DNA of 64,000 nt. Source: Stereum hirsutum FP-91666 SS1. Taxonomy: Eukaryota; Basidiomycota; Agaricomycetes; Russulales; Stereaceae. The stretch lies in NCBI RefSeq assembly GCF_000264905.1, contig NW_006763141.1, positions 404,566 through 468,565 on the forward strand, written 5' to 3'. The position numbers and the translations under genes were made by a program. The first letter of the stretch is position 1; the number at the start of each line of letters is the position of its first letter. Below, piece by piece: positions 34,609 to 47,200 of the stretch. Under the pieces are notes generated by a model, which saw only the letters and a program-made list of their open reading frames with translations, was not told where the DNA came from and searched no databases.

Positions 34609-35167
34609 ACGACTTACGATGACGGTGATGTATACGCCTTGTTATGAGAGAGGATAATCGCTGTTGTAAATCTGTACTGTGAGGGTGATGCCTTTCACGT
34701 TTATGACGCTTTCTCTTTGGCTTTGTTTCTGCTTTTGTTGTGATTTAACCCATTCCTCTGCGACTGCTGTACTCAAATTAATGTAACAATCCCTGCACGA
34801 CGTTTTGACCACGTGTGGCGGTGATTGCTAGTAGACGCGCTCGGCGTTGTAAGGTCACCGTCAAGATGTTGACCCTTCTCCACTTTCGACCGGAGTTGCA
34901 ATTAACGGTGTTCATTCATTACCGAGAACATCGGATTTTGTTCACCGTTCGGTACAGTGCTCTGGTGATATACCCGGCCAGCATGATAGAGCGCCACATT
35001 CTTGAAATCCGCGCCACCTCAATCCGAATTTCAGGTCTTTGCTGACTAATAACACATCTCTTGACTTTGTACCACGACCACAGGCACCAACTATACTGGT
35101 GGCCTCACTGAACGGATAACGTCTACCCTTCAACTCGAACAGGGCTTGATAGACCCCAAGATTTGTT
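34609..35167. other. Intergenic
   Basis: No gene seen; includes the promoter of the FolB-like gene. Confidence 0.5.
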
Positions 35168-36654
35168 ATGCCACCGCCGTCAACTGACATAATAACCCTC
35201 TCTTCTCTTCTGCTCACCGCGCAAATCGGTCACACAACTTGGCATTCGACCACCACGAATCTTCGTCCAGATCCTCATGCACCGCCATTCACCACCAACC
35301 CGATCTCTGATCACGATAATCTCCCTCACAATCACTCGATATACGGACCCCCACAACCACTACTCCTAACGGTACATCTGCACTTGCATCCCTCGTCGTT
35401 AAGTCTAGCGGCAGCAACAGATGATCCTAGATTTTCGGTGCCTACGGAGGCGATGGCAGATGAGTTGCTCAGGTTGGGGCTGGATGCATGGCCCTTGCAG
35501 GGTTTTCTGCGGAATGTGGGTCAGAAGCGTGGGGAGGCATTCCTCACGAGCAGTGATCCGGAGATGCAAGAAGAGAGTGGTTCGGGGAGAACAGCCGGGG
35601 CAGGAAACGGTGACAGTGACAATATTCCAGGAAGGTACACGTCTGGAAAGGTGCTGGTGAGGAAAGCCTTGGAAATCATCATCAGGCGGAATAAATCCGC
35701 TTCTCAAGAAATCCGTGTCATTCTCGAGGCTCCGAAAGGACTCTTACGCGGAGGAGGCTCTCTTTTCTCCAATCCATCTGGTGGTGACTCGACGAGCAAT
35801 GGCATGGGTTGGGAGATTTCCGTCTCGCCCGTCTCATCCGTCAACGTTGGTACAATTAACCTCGATCCTTGGGCTGGACAAATTCAGGAAGACATCTCCA
35901 TCTGGTTCAAAGGTTACGAGATGAATATTCTGTTGGGATATACAGAGGAGCATATGAAGAGGCGACAGAGGGTCGTATTGGACGTTTGGTTTGTGGAGGA
36001 GACCGGAGTCATCGTTGAAGTGGACTATGGAGAGATTCTGGAAGCCACAGTCAAGGTTGGTACTTTATATTCGCTGTTACCGCTGTGTTGCAGATGTTAT
36101 GGTAATCCATCGTTTCAATTATCCTTCCCATGTTCCACCTGTGCGTTTACGACGCCGCATCGTCCACCGGTACGTTGGTCCCAAACGCAACTGTCTCGGA
36201 TCTGCGTGGCGTCCCGATTCCTGCCTGCTATATCTCGCTGGGGTCTCGCCCCTCAGGAACTCGAATCAACGAACTTTCATACTCTCGAACGGCTCGTTCA
36301 AGACGGGATTTCCATCGCTTGTACCTGTCTGCCGACCTGCGAGGCCATCCGTGAAGTCACCATGCGAGCAAGGGCTCCACATTCTTATGCGTTCGCCGAC
36401 TCAATTGGTGTGCAAATGACGCGGCCAAGGAGCACATTTGTCAGGACACAGTCCCCGCCTCAGCAGCATCAGACGACGGGAGCGATTACCGGTGCTCAAA
36501 CTCAGGTGGCGCCCATGGTCACTTCGTAGAGGATCAGATGTTTGAGGATGGCTTGGAAGTGCTTATAGATCAGGTGAAGGAGGTCATGAATGCAGAGATT
36601 CAATCTGGGTACAATGGGCGGTTCATCGGGAGTATGGGAGGTATCGTGAAGTAG
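35168..36654 (+). CDS. Tandem dihydroneopterin-aldolase-like (FolB) protein
   Basis: Best model: exons 35168-36055, 36257-36491, 36530-36654, 415 residues. The N-terminal half (TDIITLSSLLLTAQIGHTTW, then a strand LLLTVHLHL) and the second half (ISIWFKGYEMNILLGYTEEH, RRQRVVLDVWF, VDYGEILEATVK, NFHTLERLV, VTMRARAPHSYAFADSIGVQMTR) each follow the FolB fold. That is the pattern of the two fused aldolase domains at the N-terminus of fungal FOL1. Here no HPPK or dihydropteroate synthase domain follows. FolB turns dihydroneopterin into hydroxymethyl-dihydropterin for folate. The 201-bp first intron is a multiple of three without stops, so an unspliced form is possible. The 38-bp last intron is inferred; without it the frame stops at 36529. 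Activity is uncertain because the Lys and Glu catalytic residues are not clear. Confidence 0.6.
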
Positions 36655-37405
36655 TCAGGCATCACTGTGTCTTGCCCTTTTGTCTTCGTGCATGTGGTCA
36701 ACCCGGACTTACACGCGCCGTTGTCTCATATGCTCTCTCCGTGAGTGTGGGTATTCTGACCGGGGGAGACCACAGACTACGAGCTGAATACGAGCTACTC
36801 AAGCTCCAACCTACCAACTCATACTATCTTCCTCCTTCTAAGTGCATCTATTGACGACCAAGTATGGGTGACTCGTTGTACACCTGGAAGATAGAAAACA
36901 AGATAAGTAATATGTTTTCGGTGTTTCTGCATTATTCTCGCGAGGTCTCGGTCTACGGCGGCCCGTCGAGGCAAAAGAAGGTCGGTCGACTACGATCCCT
37001 CGTCATTCTGTATACCTCGTGTTGACAGAGACGAGTGAAGTCATCATACTTCATACTTCGTACCCGCGTGCTCAGTCCGAGCACCGGTACACGGACATTG
37101 TCTAACTTGCTTCGATTGACGTCGTTGTCGTGACCCCGATACCTCTTTCAGCCTTCCTTGCTCATTACAAGCTGAAACGAGGATCAGAGGACAGCAGGAA
37201 CATCACATTCACCGTTCGATGGACCGTTTCCATAGCTATTACCTGCGGAACCTACCAACTTTGACTCAGGAGAAAAAGGAGAGGGCGTGAATATAAAAGC
37301 TACATCTCCCGTCCTCGGCGTATTCTCTCCGTCCTCATCCCTTGTTTCTCTTTCTTCACTAGGTACACCTGACGAGCGACTATTGTGTGCGACTGATACC
37401 ACACC
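36655..37405. other. Intergenic, GH16 promoter on the right
   Basis: No gene seen. TATAAAAG lies at 37292-37299, 107 bp before the GH16 start. Confidence 0.5.
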
Positions 37406-39016
37406 ATGAAGTCTCTCCGTTCTTCTACCCTTCTTGCTCTTCTGAGCGTGTTGAGCTTGGGGTATGTGGGCACGACGATGGGCGACGAGGACGTGATTCC
37501 GTCGACGAGCTTCGATAGTTATGATGACTTGGAGACGTATTGGAATTATTTATATCCGTGGGGATCGGACCACAATGGATGTCAGTCTTCATTCACGCTA
37601 CCTCTCCCTCCCCTTGCGAGTCTTGGACGGGTCACACGTGCAACCATGCTCGCCGCCTCGCCCAAATCATTCCCGTATTGCCTACAGGCCTCCAGTGCGC
37701 GGTTAATTACTAACATGCTTCCGATGTTGTATTAGCCGCTCGTATGGTAGGCAACAGCACCGACCATGACCACATAGCTGTCTCCGACGGCGTGCTCACC
37801 CTCACCGCGACGCCTACATCCGGACAAGGCACTTCATCGGCCAGCCCGTTCCTTACCATTGACTATTTTTCTGGCACCATCTATGCCAAGGAGCAGGTGT
37901 TGGTGGACGGCACCGATGCGGTCGGGTGAGTCTCGTTCACAGTTCTAGTTTTCTTGGAGACGGCTGTAGTTACAGACAACTAAGCGCCATATGTTCACTT
38001 GCCCGTATAGGTACACCGTATCTGGAGAGTTCATCGCGCCTACAGCGGTAGGAACATGGCCTGCGTTCTGGTTGACGGCGGTGGTAGGCTGGCCACCTGA
38101 GAGTGATATCGGAGAGTGGAAAGGTCTGTTAATCTACTTATTCACCCCGCACCCCTCGCGCTTGTCTCCTCCTTGTAGTATTGAACAGAGCGTCCCATAT
38201 GATATATGGCACTAACATTGGGTTTCGCACAGGAACGGACAACGTTTGGTTCAACACCTTTAACACCTCCAGCGAAGTCCATAGCACGACCCCTACCTGG
38301 CCCGATGATGGGGACTTCCACTCCGTTAGCGCAACTCTCAGAGTCATTGAGGGAAACACGGAGGATCTGTCGATTGAGTACTCTTTGGATGGTGTAGTCC
38401 AGGCGACGGACATAGCTGCTGGGTTCTACAATGCTGCGATGTATCTGTGAGTAATTTATCTCCCTCCATTCCCATTTCGAAGAACATCATTGTCCCATCC
38501 GCTTTGACGCTTGTCGAGCGATGTCGTTCCTGTTGTCTCGAAGGTTGTACTGACTATATGTTCAATTCCTGGTTTTGGGGTTGCAGGATCATCGATCTGC
38601 AGGTGCGTTGTTTTTGCTGAACCCCATCTATATCTATACATTCCCTCCCGATCCTTTTTCGTCCATCCATCTCACTGTACCAGGTGATCTGAATAAAGTT
38701 TACTGATTAATAATTCTTCTCCTCTTTCGATCTATGGCTTGATTTTCTCTACCTGCTTCCTTCGCCCCTCTCTCCATCGCCATCCGGGTCTGATTCTCCA
38801 TTTGTCCTGTGACCTGATTCTGGGCGATACTCGGGATTGTTGCGGATAACCGAACGAACGCGCCCTCTTGGCGGTCGACATTTCCTCTTCCGACGTTCCT
38901 GTGTGGTATCTCATGGGTCGGGCATGCAGATGGAGGGTAGCTCGGGAACGCCTGGTCCGACCGGAACGACGACGTATCAGGCGAGAAACGTCGTTATGAC
39001 CAAGTTGACATCGTAA
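37406..39016 (+). CDS. Secreted glycoside hydrolase family 16 (beta-glucanase-like)
   Basis: Six exons (37406-37580, 37736-37925, 38011-38123, 38233-38446, 38587-38602, 38930-39016) give 264 residues. There is a signal peptide (MKSLRSSTLLALLSVLSLGY..). The GH16 active-site motif reads ESDIGEW (ExDxxE: nucleophile and acid/base glutamates), in the context FWLTAVVGWPPESDIGEWKG. VWFNTFNTSSEVHS and the C-terminal GSSGTPGPTGTTTYQARNV are typical of the basidiomycete GH16 group. Substrates are likely beta-1,3/1,4- or 1,3/1,6-glucans, in the cell wall or outside. The fifth exon has only 16 bp and is followed by a 327-bp intron; the last exon was found by its conserved tail. A naive reading would stop at about 38450. 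Confidence 0.9.
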
Positions 39017-40055
39017 TGGTTGACGTTGGGATAACGGTTGCGGATGGTCTGCGTATACCCAGAGTGCGGCATCGGAAGGTGATGAGATATTGATTGTGGA
39101 GGGCGTTATCACTGGTACTGTTCTTAAAAACTTAGGCTCAGGGTTGAACGGGACATGTGGTCAAGCCTTTGACAGAAAAGAGCGGGTCGGGGTGTCGGTA
39201 TGTGATCTTGTAATCACTCAGTTCTTCTCCTCTAATGCGATGTGAGGCTTGATGTTGTTCCGTTCATTGCTCGTAGCACGTAATACACTTCCGCCCAGAG
39301 CGTTACAATCGACCAGTGGGATGAGGACGAGCCTCGAACGTTCGCAGCTTTTCAGCGCTGTGGACTTCCACCCGACCATCTCCGAAGTGAGAACCACAAA
39401 TATGTGCTGGCAGTCCCTATGCTCACCGACTTGGGGCTGATGTGTACACAAGGGAGATAGAGTAAGATCGATGAGCGGGTTAAGGCAAGGATAGGCAAGA
39501 AGTGATTTCGAATGCGAAGCCTTCGGAAGACCTGCTGTCGAGCCTCTCCTGTCAAGGGAAAATAATAAATATACGACTCGCACCGTGACGGGAGAAGGTT
39601 GTGGTATCAGGAGCTACAAAAGCGATTGCCACCGGATGAAGGGCGTCGAGTTATTCTGGTTCCCGTACATGGATCTCCGAGAATGGATGTTGGTTCTTGT
39701 GGGCGTAGGTTTGATGAATGAACGTTTGTCGCAAAGGTGCGGGCCACACTGGGGTGCCACACAGTCCGGAAGGATATCGGAGGGCAATTTGGGCCCGAAT
39801 ATCTGGCCATCCACTGCGATCTCGATTCTGGATCTTTCTTGATCTCTCCGGATATCCCCGCATGGCATTTGAAGAGGACGTCATAAGATTCATGCAAAAT
39901 CATCACTCGCACCAAGTCTTGCCCCCTTCGCCTCCCGCATCCCAGCACCAACTCTTGTCCTCTACCACCACCATCACCGTCACCCTCGACAGTTCTCCAT
40001 TTTCGCTTCTGCGACCTCTATTTTCTTGTTGTATTTCTCCTCGCTGTGATCAACG
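39017..40055. other. Intergenic, 1 kb
   Basis: No supported gene. Minus-strand frames at 39607-39951 show no domain. ggatatc blocks at 39773 and 39853 form a weak inverted repeat. Confidence 0.5.
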
Positions 40056-43000
40056 ATGAGCTCATTTAGAAATCACCGTGTAATCATCGCGTCTCTTTTC
40101 CTTCCTAGTACTGCGGTCCTGGGCGAGTCTCATCCGTCTACGCCGGAACTGGGAGCGACGAGGGCCCCACCTCCACCACCTATGAGGCTGCCAGAAAACG
40201 TGCACATGCCGCGACCTGGCCCTGTCCATCGCCCGACTACTACGCCTGTGCTCAGTCTCGTGGATGATCTGAAGGATAAGGTATGTTCCCCGTTTCACGT
40301 CCGATTTTGTTTTACTTCGTTGGCCGTTCCCGGGATACGAGTGCACAATATCCTCGTAGATGGTTGTTTCTGTGAAACCTATATGTTCTTCTATTGGCAG
40401 GGGTCACTGTCTCTACGTTCGTTGGTGTGGCGCATGTGTGTTTGCAATGTGGCCCACTGTTGATCAGGACTTGAGCAAAACTATGAGAGCTAGTCTATCG
40501 AGACACGAGCTCTACAATTGAAGAATAACTGTATCTCTACCCAAGCAGCCGCATCAATTGCGCTTCGAGGCGAGAGTACGGTTCAAGCAAGGCGTTCGTC
40601 GCATGTTGATACTTTTCCAGGGTCCTCGATCTCACTTGAATCTATCCGAGCTAGAATTCATACTCAATTATGCTTTCACCTTTTCTTGGTTTATTAGTCT
40701 AGAGTCGGGACTCCAGCTGCTACAGGCACGCCAGCCGGCGACTCTGCCCTCAATCCTTTCACAAGATTTTCTCAGCTCGCTACTCCGCCTGCCTCCTCCG
40801 CGTCGTCACAGAATCCTCTCGAAGCCCTGACGATGAGCAAAGTGAACTCTCACAGAGATTTTATTCCGAACGATCCTACCGCATCGCCTATATCCCGGTC
40901 GAACCGCATGATGGACGACCACCATACCCCCATGCAGCCCAGGGTACAACGCAAAGGTTCTCGTGCGGCCGCCCACCGTCGCCCAGCTTCCGACTCGCCC
41001 ATGGGTCGCCAATGGCACGTTGAGCCCAACCCTCACTGCAATGGCGGTCTCCACAACGCCGTCAAGTCCGTCGATGGGCGTCTCAAAAAGAAGCTCTGGG
41101 TCGGTACTCTTGGCACCAACACCGACAACTTCAAGGATCATTTGCGGATGAACATCAACAGGCGGATGCAGGAAGAGCACGATAGCTTGCCGATTTGGAT
41201 CCCAGACCAGGAGTTCGAGCAGTATTATGATATGTTCTGCCATCAGGTGCTTTGGCCGTGTTTGCACTATGTCGTGCACGACGCGCCAAAGAGCAAGTAC
41301 TTTTCGGAGTCGAGCAGCTTCAAGGAATACGTCGCGGTGAACCAGAGGTTCGCAGATGCGATTGCGGCCAACTATCAAGAGGGCGACATCAGTACGTTTT
41401 ATTCCTCCCTAATTCATGGAATAGTCGCTGATTTACTGCAAACAGTCTGGGTAAACGACTACCACCTCATGCTCCTCCCAGACATGATCCGCCAAAAACT
41501 TCCCGGAGCTGCTATCGGCTTCTTCATGCACGTCGCTTTCCCGTCTTCGGAGATTTTCCGCTGTCTCTCCGTCCGCGAGTCCCTCCTCAAGGGGATGCTC
41601 TCTGCCGACCTCATCGGCTTCCAAACGGCCAACTATGCGCGGCACTTCAGGCAGACCGTGGCGCGAATTCTGTCACTGGAGACGTTGCCGAAAGGCATAC
41701 AGATGGATGAGCACTTTGTGGACGTTGCTGTATTCCCGATGGGGATCGATGTGGCAACGCTGACCGAAAGGAAGTGAGTGGCGTCGTTGGCGTTTCATGC
41801 GCGAATTTCGGACTGATTGGTGCGTTATTTCTAGGAAGGATCCAGAAGTCGCTCATTGGGTGGCTACACTCAAGGAACGCTACTCCGGTATGAAGTTGCT
41901 TGTCGGCCGTGACAAGCTGGACGAGATCCAGGTACGTTTCCTATCTCTCACCCCACCATATAAACTTGCTTATGCGTTACTGGTTTTACAGGGCGTGCGC
42001 CACAAACTCCTCGCCTTCGAAGCCTTCTTGGACAAGAACGCAGACTTCCGAGGCAAAGTCGTCCTCTTACAAGTCGCACTCCAAACGACAGAGGAGAATG
42101 AGCTCCTCGGCGGCGTTGGTGACGTCGTGGCCCGTATCAACTCTCGATTCAGCTCGCTCACGTACCAGCCTGTCATCTTCTTGCACACGGGCGATATGAG
42201 CTTTGCTCAGTACCTTGCGCTATTGACGATCGCGGACGCGTTTATAGTGACTAGTATGAGGGAAGGTATGGCGTTGAGGACGCACGAGTTCGTAGAGTGT
42301 CAGGAAGGGAGACACAGGCCACTTATCTTGAGCGAGGTGAGGACGATCATTTATACTACGTTCAAGTACATCAACTGACATAATGTTTTGTCTAGTTCAC
42401 TGGCTCGTACAGCTACAGCGGGTTCCGCTCCTGTATTGCCGTCAACCCTTGGGACACACGCAACACCGCGAAAGCGATCCACCAGGCGTTCACCATGGAT
42501 GATGACGAAGCTTACTCCCGATGGGAAGATCTGCACAATCACGTCGTTACGCAGACCGCTCAGGCCTTCGTAACTTCCTTCCTCACCCGCTGCCTCCGCA
42601 CCAACATCGAGCACTTCCAAGCCGATAGCTTCACAATCGATCATCTCGACCTTCATCGCGTCCTGCCGAGATACAAACACAGCGGCAGAAGACTGATTCT
42701 GGTAGATTTCGAGGATACATTGTGGGTGAGAGACCCGAAGGAGCGGACCTTTGCGTATCCGGGCGAGGGTGATGGACCAGGGGAGGAGAAGACGATGGAG
42801 GAAAGGAGAGCTGAGATTCCGACGGAGGCGGATGAGGCGTTGAAAGTTGTGGAGAAGTTGGCGGAGGATGGAAAGAACGAAGTGTGGTTGTTGAGTGGGC
42901 TGGCGAGGGGGGCCTTGGAGGTTATTGCGCAGACGTGTCCGAAGGTCGGGCTTGTGTGAGTGCAGTTTCACTCTTCTCGGTTGGGCTTTCTCACGATGCT

Positions 43001-43757
43001 AATGCACCACTGACAGCGCTGAGAATGGATGCTTCATCCGGGCGAGGCCTGGTAAAGATGGCAAGTCGGAATGGACTAACATGGTCGCCAACTTCAATCT
43101 GACCTGGAAGGGCTCTTGCCTCGAGATTCTGAACTACGTACGTGTCTTCCTGTCTGTCCATACATATGCACATCGTTACTCATCCTCGCGCCTGAATAGT
43201 TCACTGAGCGTACGCCTGGCTCGTTCGTCGAGGAGCGTGAAGCTTCCATCGTGTGGCGCTTCTGGTCTGGTCCATCGGACAACTCCTCCGACAGGCAGTG
43301 GGCTAGGAGACAAGCCGCTGAGGCTCAGAACCATATCTTCGACAGGTGATTTACCATCTACTCCCTCTTCTTCCTGCATCGCTGACAGATTGACCGCTGC
43401 AGTATCGGCGAACGCTACGGTCTTCGTATCATCCCCGGAGAAAACTCCTTCCTCGTCCTTCCCAACTACATTTCCCGCTCCACCGCCGTCGGCGCCATCC
43501 TTCATCCTGGTGGTCCCTCTCGCTCGCCCCTCGCTGCACGCGCAGCGTGGATGACCCCCGACTCGCTCGAAACTGATCATGTTAGCGATGCGGACTTCGT
43601 ACTCGCCATGGGGACGGATGAGAAGTTATTGAGGAGGCTTAACGAACTCGATAATGCGGAGACGGTGAGCGTGGGGACGAAGGGGACGGACGCGAAATGG
43701 AGATTGAAGAGAGAGGATGCGTTGAGTGTGTTGAAGCATTTTGCGGGCATAGCCTGA
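40056..43757 (+). CDS. TPS3: Trehalose synthase complex regulatory subunit (Tps3/Tsl1 type)
   Basis: Eleven exons give 984 residues: 40056-40280, 40401-40416, 40549-40621, 40703-41391, 41446-41773, 41835-41931, 41992-42336, 42396-42955, 43017-43137, 43200-43345, 43403-43757. The N-terminus (RVIIASLFLPSTAVLGE) and a Ser-rich linker precede a GT20 trehalose-6-phosphate synthase-like domain (IWVNDYHLMLLPDMIR, FFMHVAFPSSEIFRCL, MGIDVATL, EFTGSYSYSG) and a C-terminal HAD phosphatase-like domain. The phosphatase nucleophile motif reads DFEDT instead of DxDxT, so the Asp expected to act as acid is Glu. This agrees with a non-catalytic, stabilising subunit of the TPS1-TPS2 complex rather than TPS2. 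Exons 2 (16 bp) and 3 were placed by phase and a conserved-looking Ser-rich linker and are less sure. Confidence 0.9.
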
Positions 43758-44284
43758 GGGACTTTGTAGCTGGGTATATACACGTTATCATCTAGACGAA
43801 GCTTGCGGGTAAAGGGTGAAGAGAGCCCTGGTCACTGATGTGTGTTTTTGTAGTCTATCATTATACTTGTAGAATAACCCCATTATGTTGTTGTTGTTGC
43901 TGTTATAACATTACTGCAAATGTGATTGGCACGCCGTTCTTGTTGTAGTTGGAGCGCTCTACATCCCTTCCACAATACTCATCGAGGAAATTTGCACCGC
44001 AAGGTGGACTGTGGCCACCTTAGCCCCTGTGGCGAGTCGCCATCTTTACGGTGAATGCTTCCGTCACACGTGCCCAATTTCAACCACGCTGAGTTTGTGG
44101 CCCACGACGCGGCGACTCTGCCTTTGTTTCCTCCCTCATTAGGCCCTTTCTCTCTCTCTCTCTCTCCCTCACCTCCCCCTCTTCTCTCCGACATTTCTTG
44201 CGCTACCTTGTACTATAAACCACCTCTGCTTTCCAACCGCGACACCTCACTATTTGAACCTTTGTTTTCTTACCCCCCTTTGTT
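43758..44284. promoter_or_regulatory. Intergenic, RdRP promoter
   Basis: No gene seen. A ctctctctctctct run lies at about 44149-44165, and TATAAA at 44214-44219, 66 bp before the RdRP start. Confidence 0.55.
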
Positions 44285-47200
44285 ATGCCACCAGCAGGGC
44301 CCAGCCGTGAAGGCGCGTTCAAGAAGGATGAGTACGTCGTGATCAGGAAGGCAACGATCAAATGGGGCCGTCAGGGCTCTAAGCACGTACCTGTGCTCAG
44401 TGACTTGAGGACACAATTACATCCGTCGATGCGCGCCGCTAGGATCTTGGGGGACGAGACTTACAAGATCGTTGTCGTCTCTTTCAAGATTCGCAATAAC
44501 AAGGATTCCTACCGCGATGGGGATGTTCGGTCTCGAGACATTCCGAAGATCATGGAGCATGTCGTGCACGAAGGTATACAACAAGATGGCCACAGGTGTG
44601 TAGTATTATACCGATCTTTTGGTTTTAAGGCGCTGCACGCCGGCACAGATAATCTGGACGCCATACATTTCTTTCGAGCTGAATGAGTCATCTTCAGTCA
44701 CCTTCAGTCACACTGAGGTGCCATAATAGACTTAATGGGTCATGGTGCCGCAACTATCCATCAGGGGCATTGCCCTCCTTGTCGGTCACAGCGGGGCGCT
44801 CGTGGTCTTTGTCGCTCGTCTTTGCCATACTGACGAAATTGGCGCACTCGACAGGTATACCTTCTTAGGCTACACCGAATCTCAACTAAAAGCCACTCAG
44901 TTCATGATGTTCGAAGGCGACAAAGCAGCTACCCAAAAGCTCTTGCGTACGTTTGGAAAGCTGGACGCTGTCTACCAGAAGTCAGGGTATGGGAAGTATG
45001 CCGCGCGACTTGGCCTGTCTTTTTCCTCCACGGCAGTCGGACTGGATGTATGGTCATGTCTTCTCCGTGGCTAGCATTTCTTAAATTGAAAGCTCACTGC
45101 CGTTCATCGTAGGCCCCTCACAGCCGTGTCACCGAGATACCTGACCTTGTAGCCCGAGACGGTACTCTCATGTCTGATGGTTGCGGTGTTATTCGAGATT
45201 CCGTTTTGGCCATTATATGTGCTAACAGAGGCATTCGACGGGACACGCACTGTAAGTTCATTTTCCAATCCTCAGACTTCACAGGATGCTCATAAAATAA
45301 TTCTCCTGCTAGGTATCCAGATTCGTTGGAACGGTCACAAAGGCATGCTCGTTGGCTACCCCGACGCCTTCTGTACAGATGTGCTTCATATGGGCGAGAA
45401 TTGGATCGCAGTCCGTCCTTCGATGAAGAAATATGACGGCCGACTGACCTCGCTAGAGATCAACGCTGTATCGCACCCTGCGGGTTCGGCCAGGCTCAAC
45501 AAAATGTACATTCTGTTGCTCCTGACAGCAGGGATCCCTGCCGCAGTGCGTATCATTCTGCTGTATTCTATTATCAATGCCGACTCTGACTCATTGGCCG
45601 CTCAGACGATCCACGAGCTACTCAACGAGCAATTGGAGAAGCTCGATTTGTTCATGACCGATCGTGATAAGGCCATTGAGATTTTGGAAGGCACGGACTC
45701 TGCGCAGCTCGACGCGGACGGCGAGGGCTTCAATCAAGAATGTAAGCCGCCTCACCTTCTACTGCGTCATCATTTCTGACAGTTCTGTTTACAGTATTCG
45801 AGGGGCTTCTGGCTTCGCATGATCTCAGCGAGCCGTACGTCAAATGGTTGATGCTGAAGTATCAAAAATTACGGTACAGGAGGCTGAGAGAAAAGATCTG
45901 CATCGATGTTAAGGTATCGCATAACTTTCATCACACTTGAATATTTACATGGTATGTGCTAATCAGCTTATGTCCAATGTAAGTTATCTTGGTTGCTGTT
46001 TGGAATTGTGGACGAATCTCGGACGCTCAAGCCAGATGAAGTCTACATACATATGCCCCATCGAGATGGCGTTATCATCGGTTGGGTCGTAGTCTGCAGG
46101 TGAGCGATGCTTCCCTCACGACGGAAATGCGAGTACGAACTGACGGAATGGCGATGCGGCAAAGGACTCCTGCTTACGCTCCTGGAGGTACGTGTGCGTT
46201 CATTTCTGCACATCGGGGCATTCATGATTGTCTCCGTTTTCTAGACATGAGAGTGTTCAAGGCGGTCAGCAAGCCTGAGTTGCTGCATCATACGAATTGC
46301 ATCGGTATGCACCGTCGTTCGTGCGTTGTTGGTCAGTCCACCTGAAGAACCTTGCCTATCTCAGTGTTCTCCGGACATGAGAGCTGTCCACGCTCTGTCA
46401 CAGACATGATCAGCGGCGGGTAAGGGTTCCGACTTATCTACTCTACTTCTTGCCCGGTGTCATCGCTCATATTGTTGTTCTTTTTTTGCCAGTGATCTCG
46501 ATGGCGATAAGTTCTGGGTTTGCTCTGACCCTCGCCTGGTCCCCAAACGATCAAACATATTCCCGCCTTCCCAGCGTGCTTCTCCGGCTGCGGCTGTATC
46601 CTCTCGAAAAAACAGCCTCAAAGACATGCCTCAGGCCTCCATTGATACCTTCGTCATTCAACATGGGACATCGCTGCTAGGCCAGATCAGCAGGAAATGG
46701 ACGGCGCACACGGCCAACCATCCAGACCTTGCTGCATCTGAAGAGTCAAGGAAGCTCGCATCGTGCTTTGAGGCTGCCGTCGTGAGCACATTTTGTGACG
46801 TCGGATTTCGGAGGAACCGGACTGACCCAAGTGTAGGATCTAACGAAGACGGGCGAAAACCAGCAACAGATCCAGGAAGACGTGAATAACATCAAGACTT
46901 TGCATGACCCGGTCGACATTTCAGAGGCACGCCCGAAAAATCCCCTTCAAGCTCTGGTGTCTGATATCCCTGATTCGACATTGGGAGAAATGGAGCACTG
47001 GAGGCCCGACCCAGCGCTAATACTGGAAGATACCAATCCTCAGAGATATCGAGAACATCTTAAGGAGGGCGAGAAGGTTATGCCAAAGTACAATGGCGAG
47101 TTATCGGCTGCGATCAAGCTTGATGACCAGGAGGATGCAAACACCGGTGAGTGTCTGTGCCGCCGCAGTGATTCAATGTTACCTGGATTTGCTCTCGAGG

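Noticed and set aside
35083..35167. GTNYTGG on the plus strand, like STGTNYTG of the tandem family
   Set aside because: No further similarity on either side; probably chance.
34942..35217. Minus-strand frame with SVDGGG, reminiscent of patatin
   Set aside because: Overlaps the FolB-like start in antisense; only six residues match and no lipase GxSxG follows.
36672..36854. 60-codon frame ending CIY, considered as another pheromone
   Set aside because: Only two residues follow the Cys, so it is not a CaaX box; no acidic proregion or processing site.
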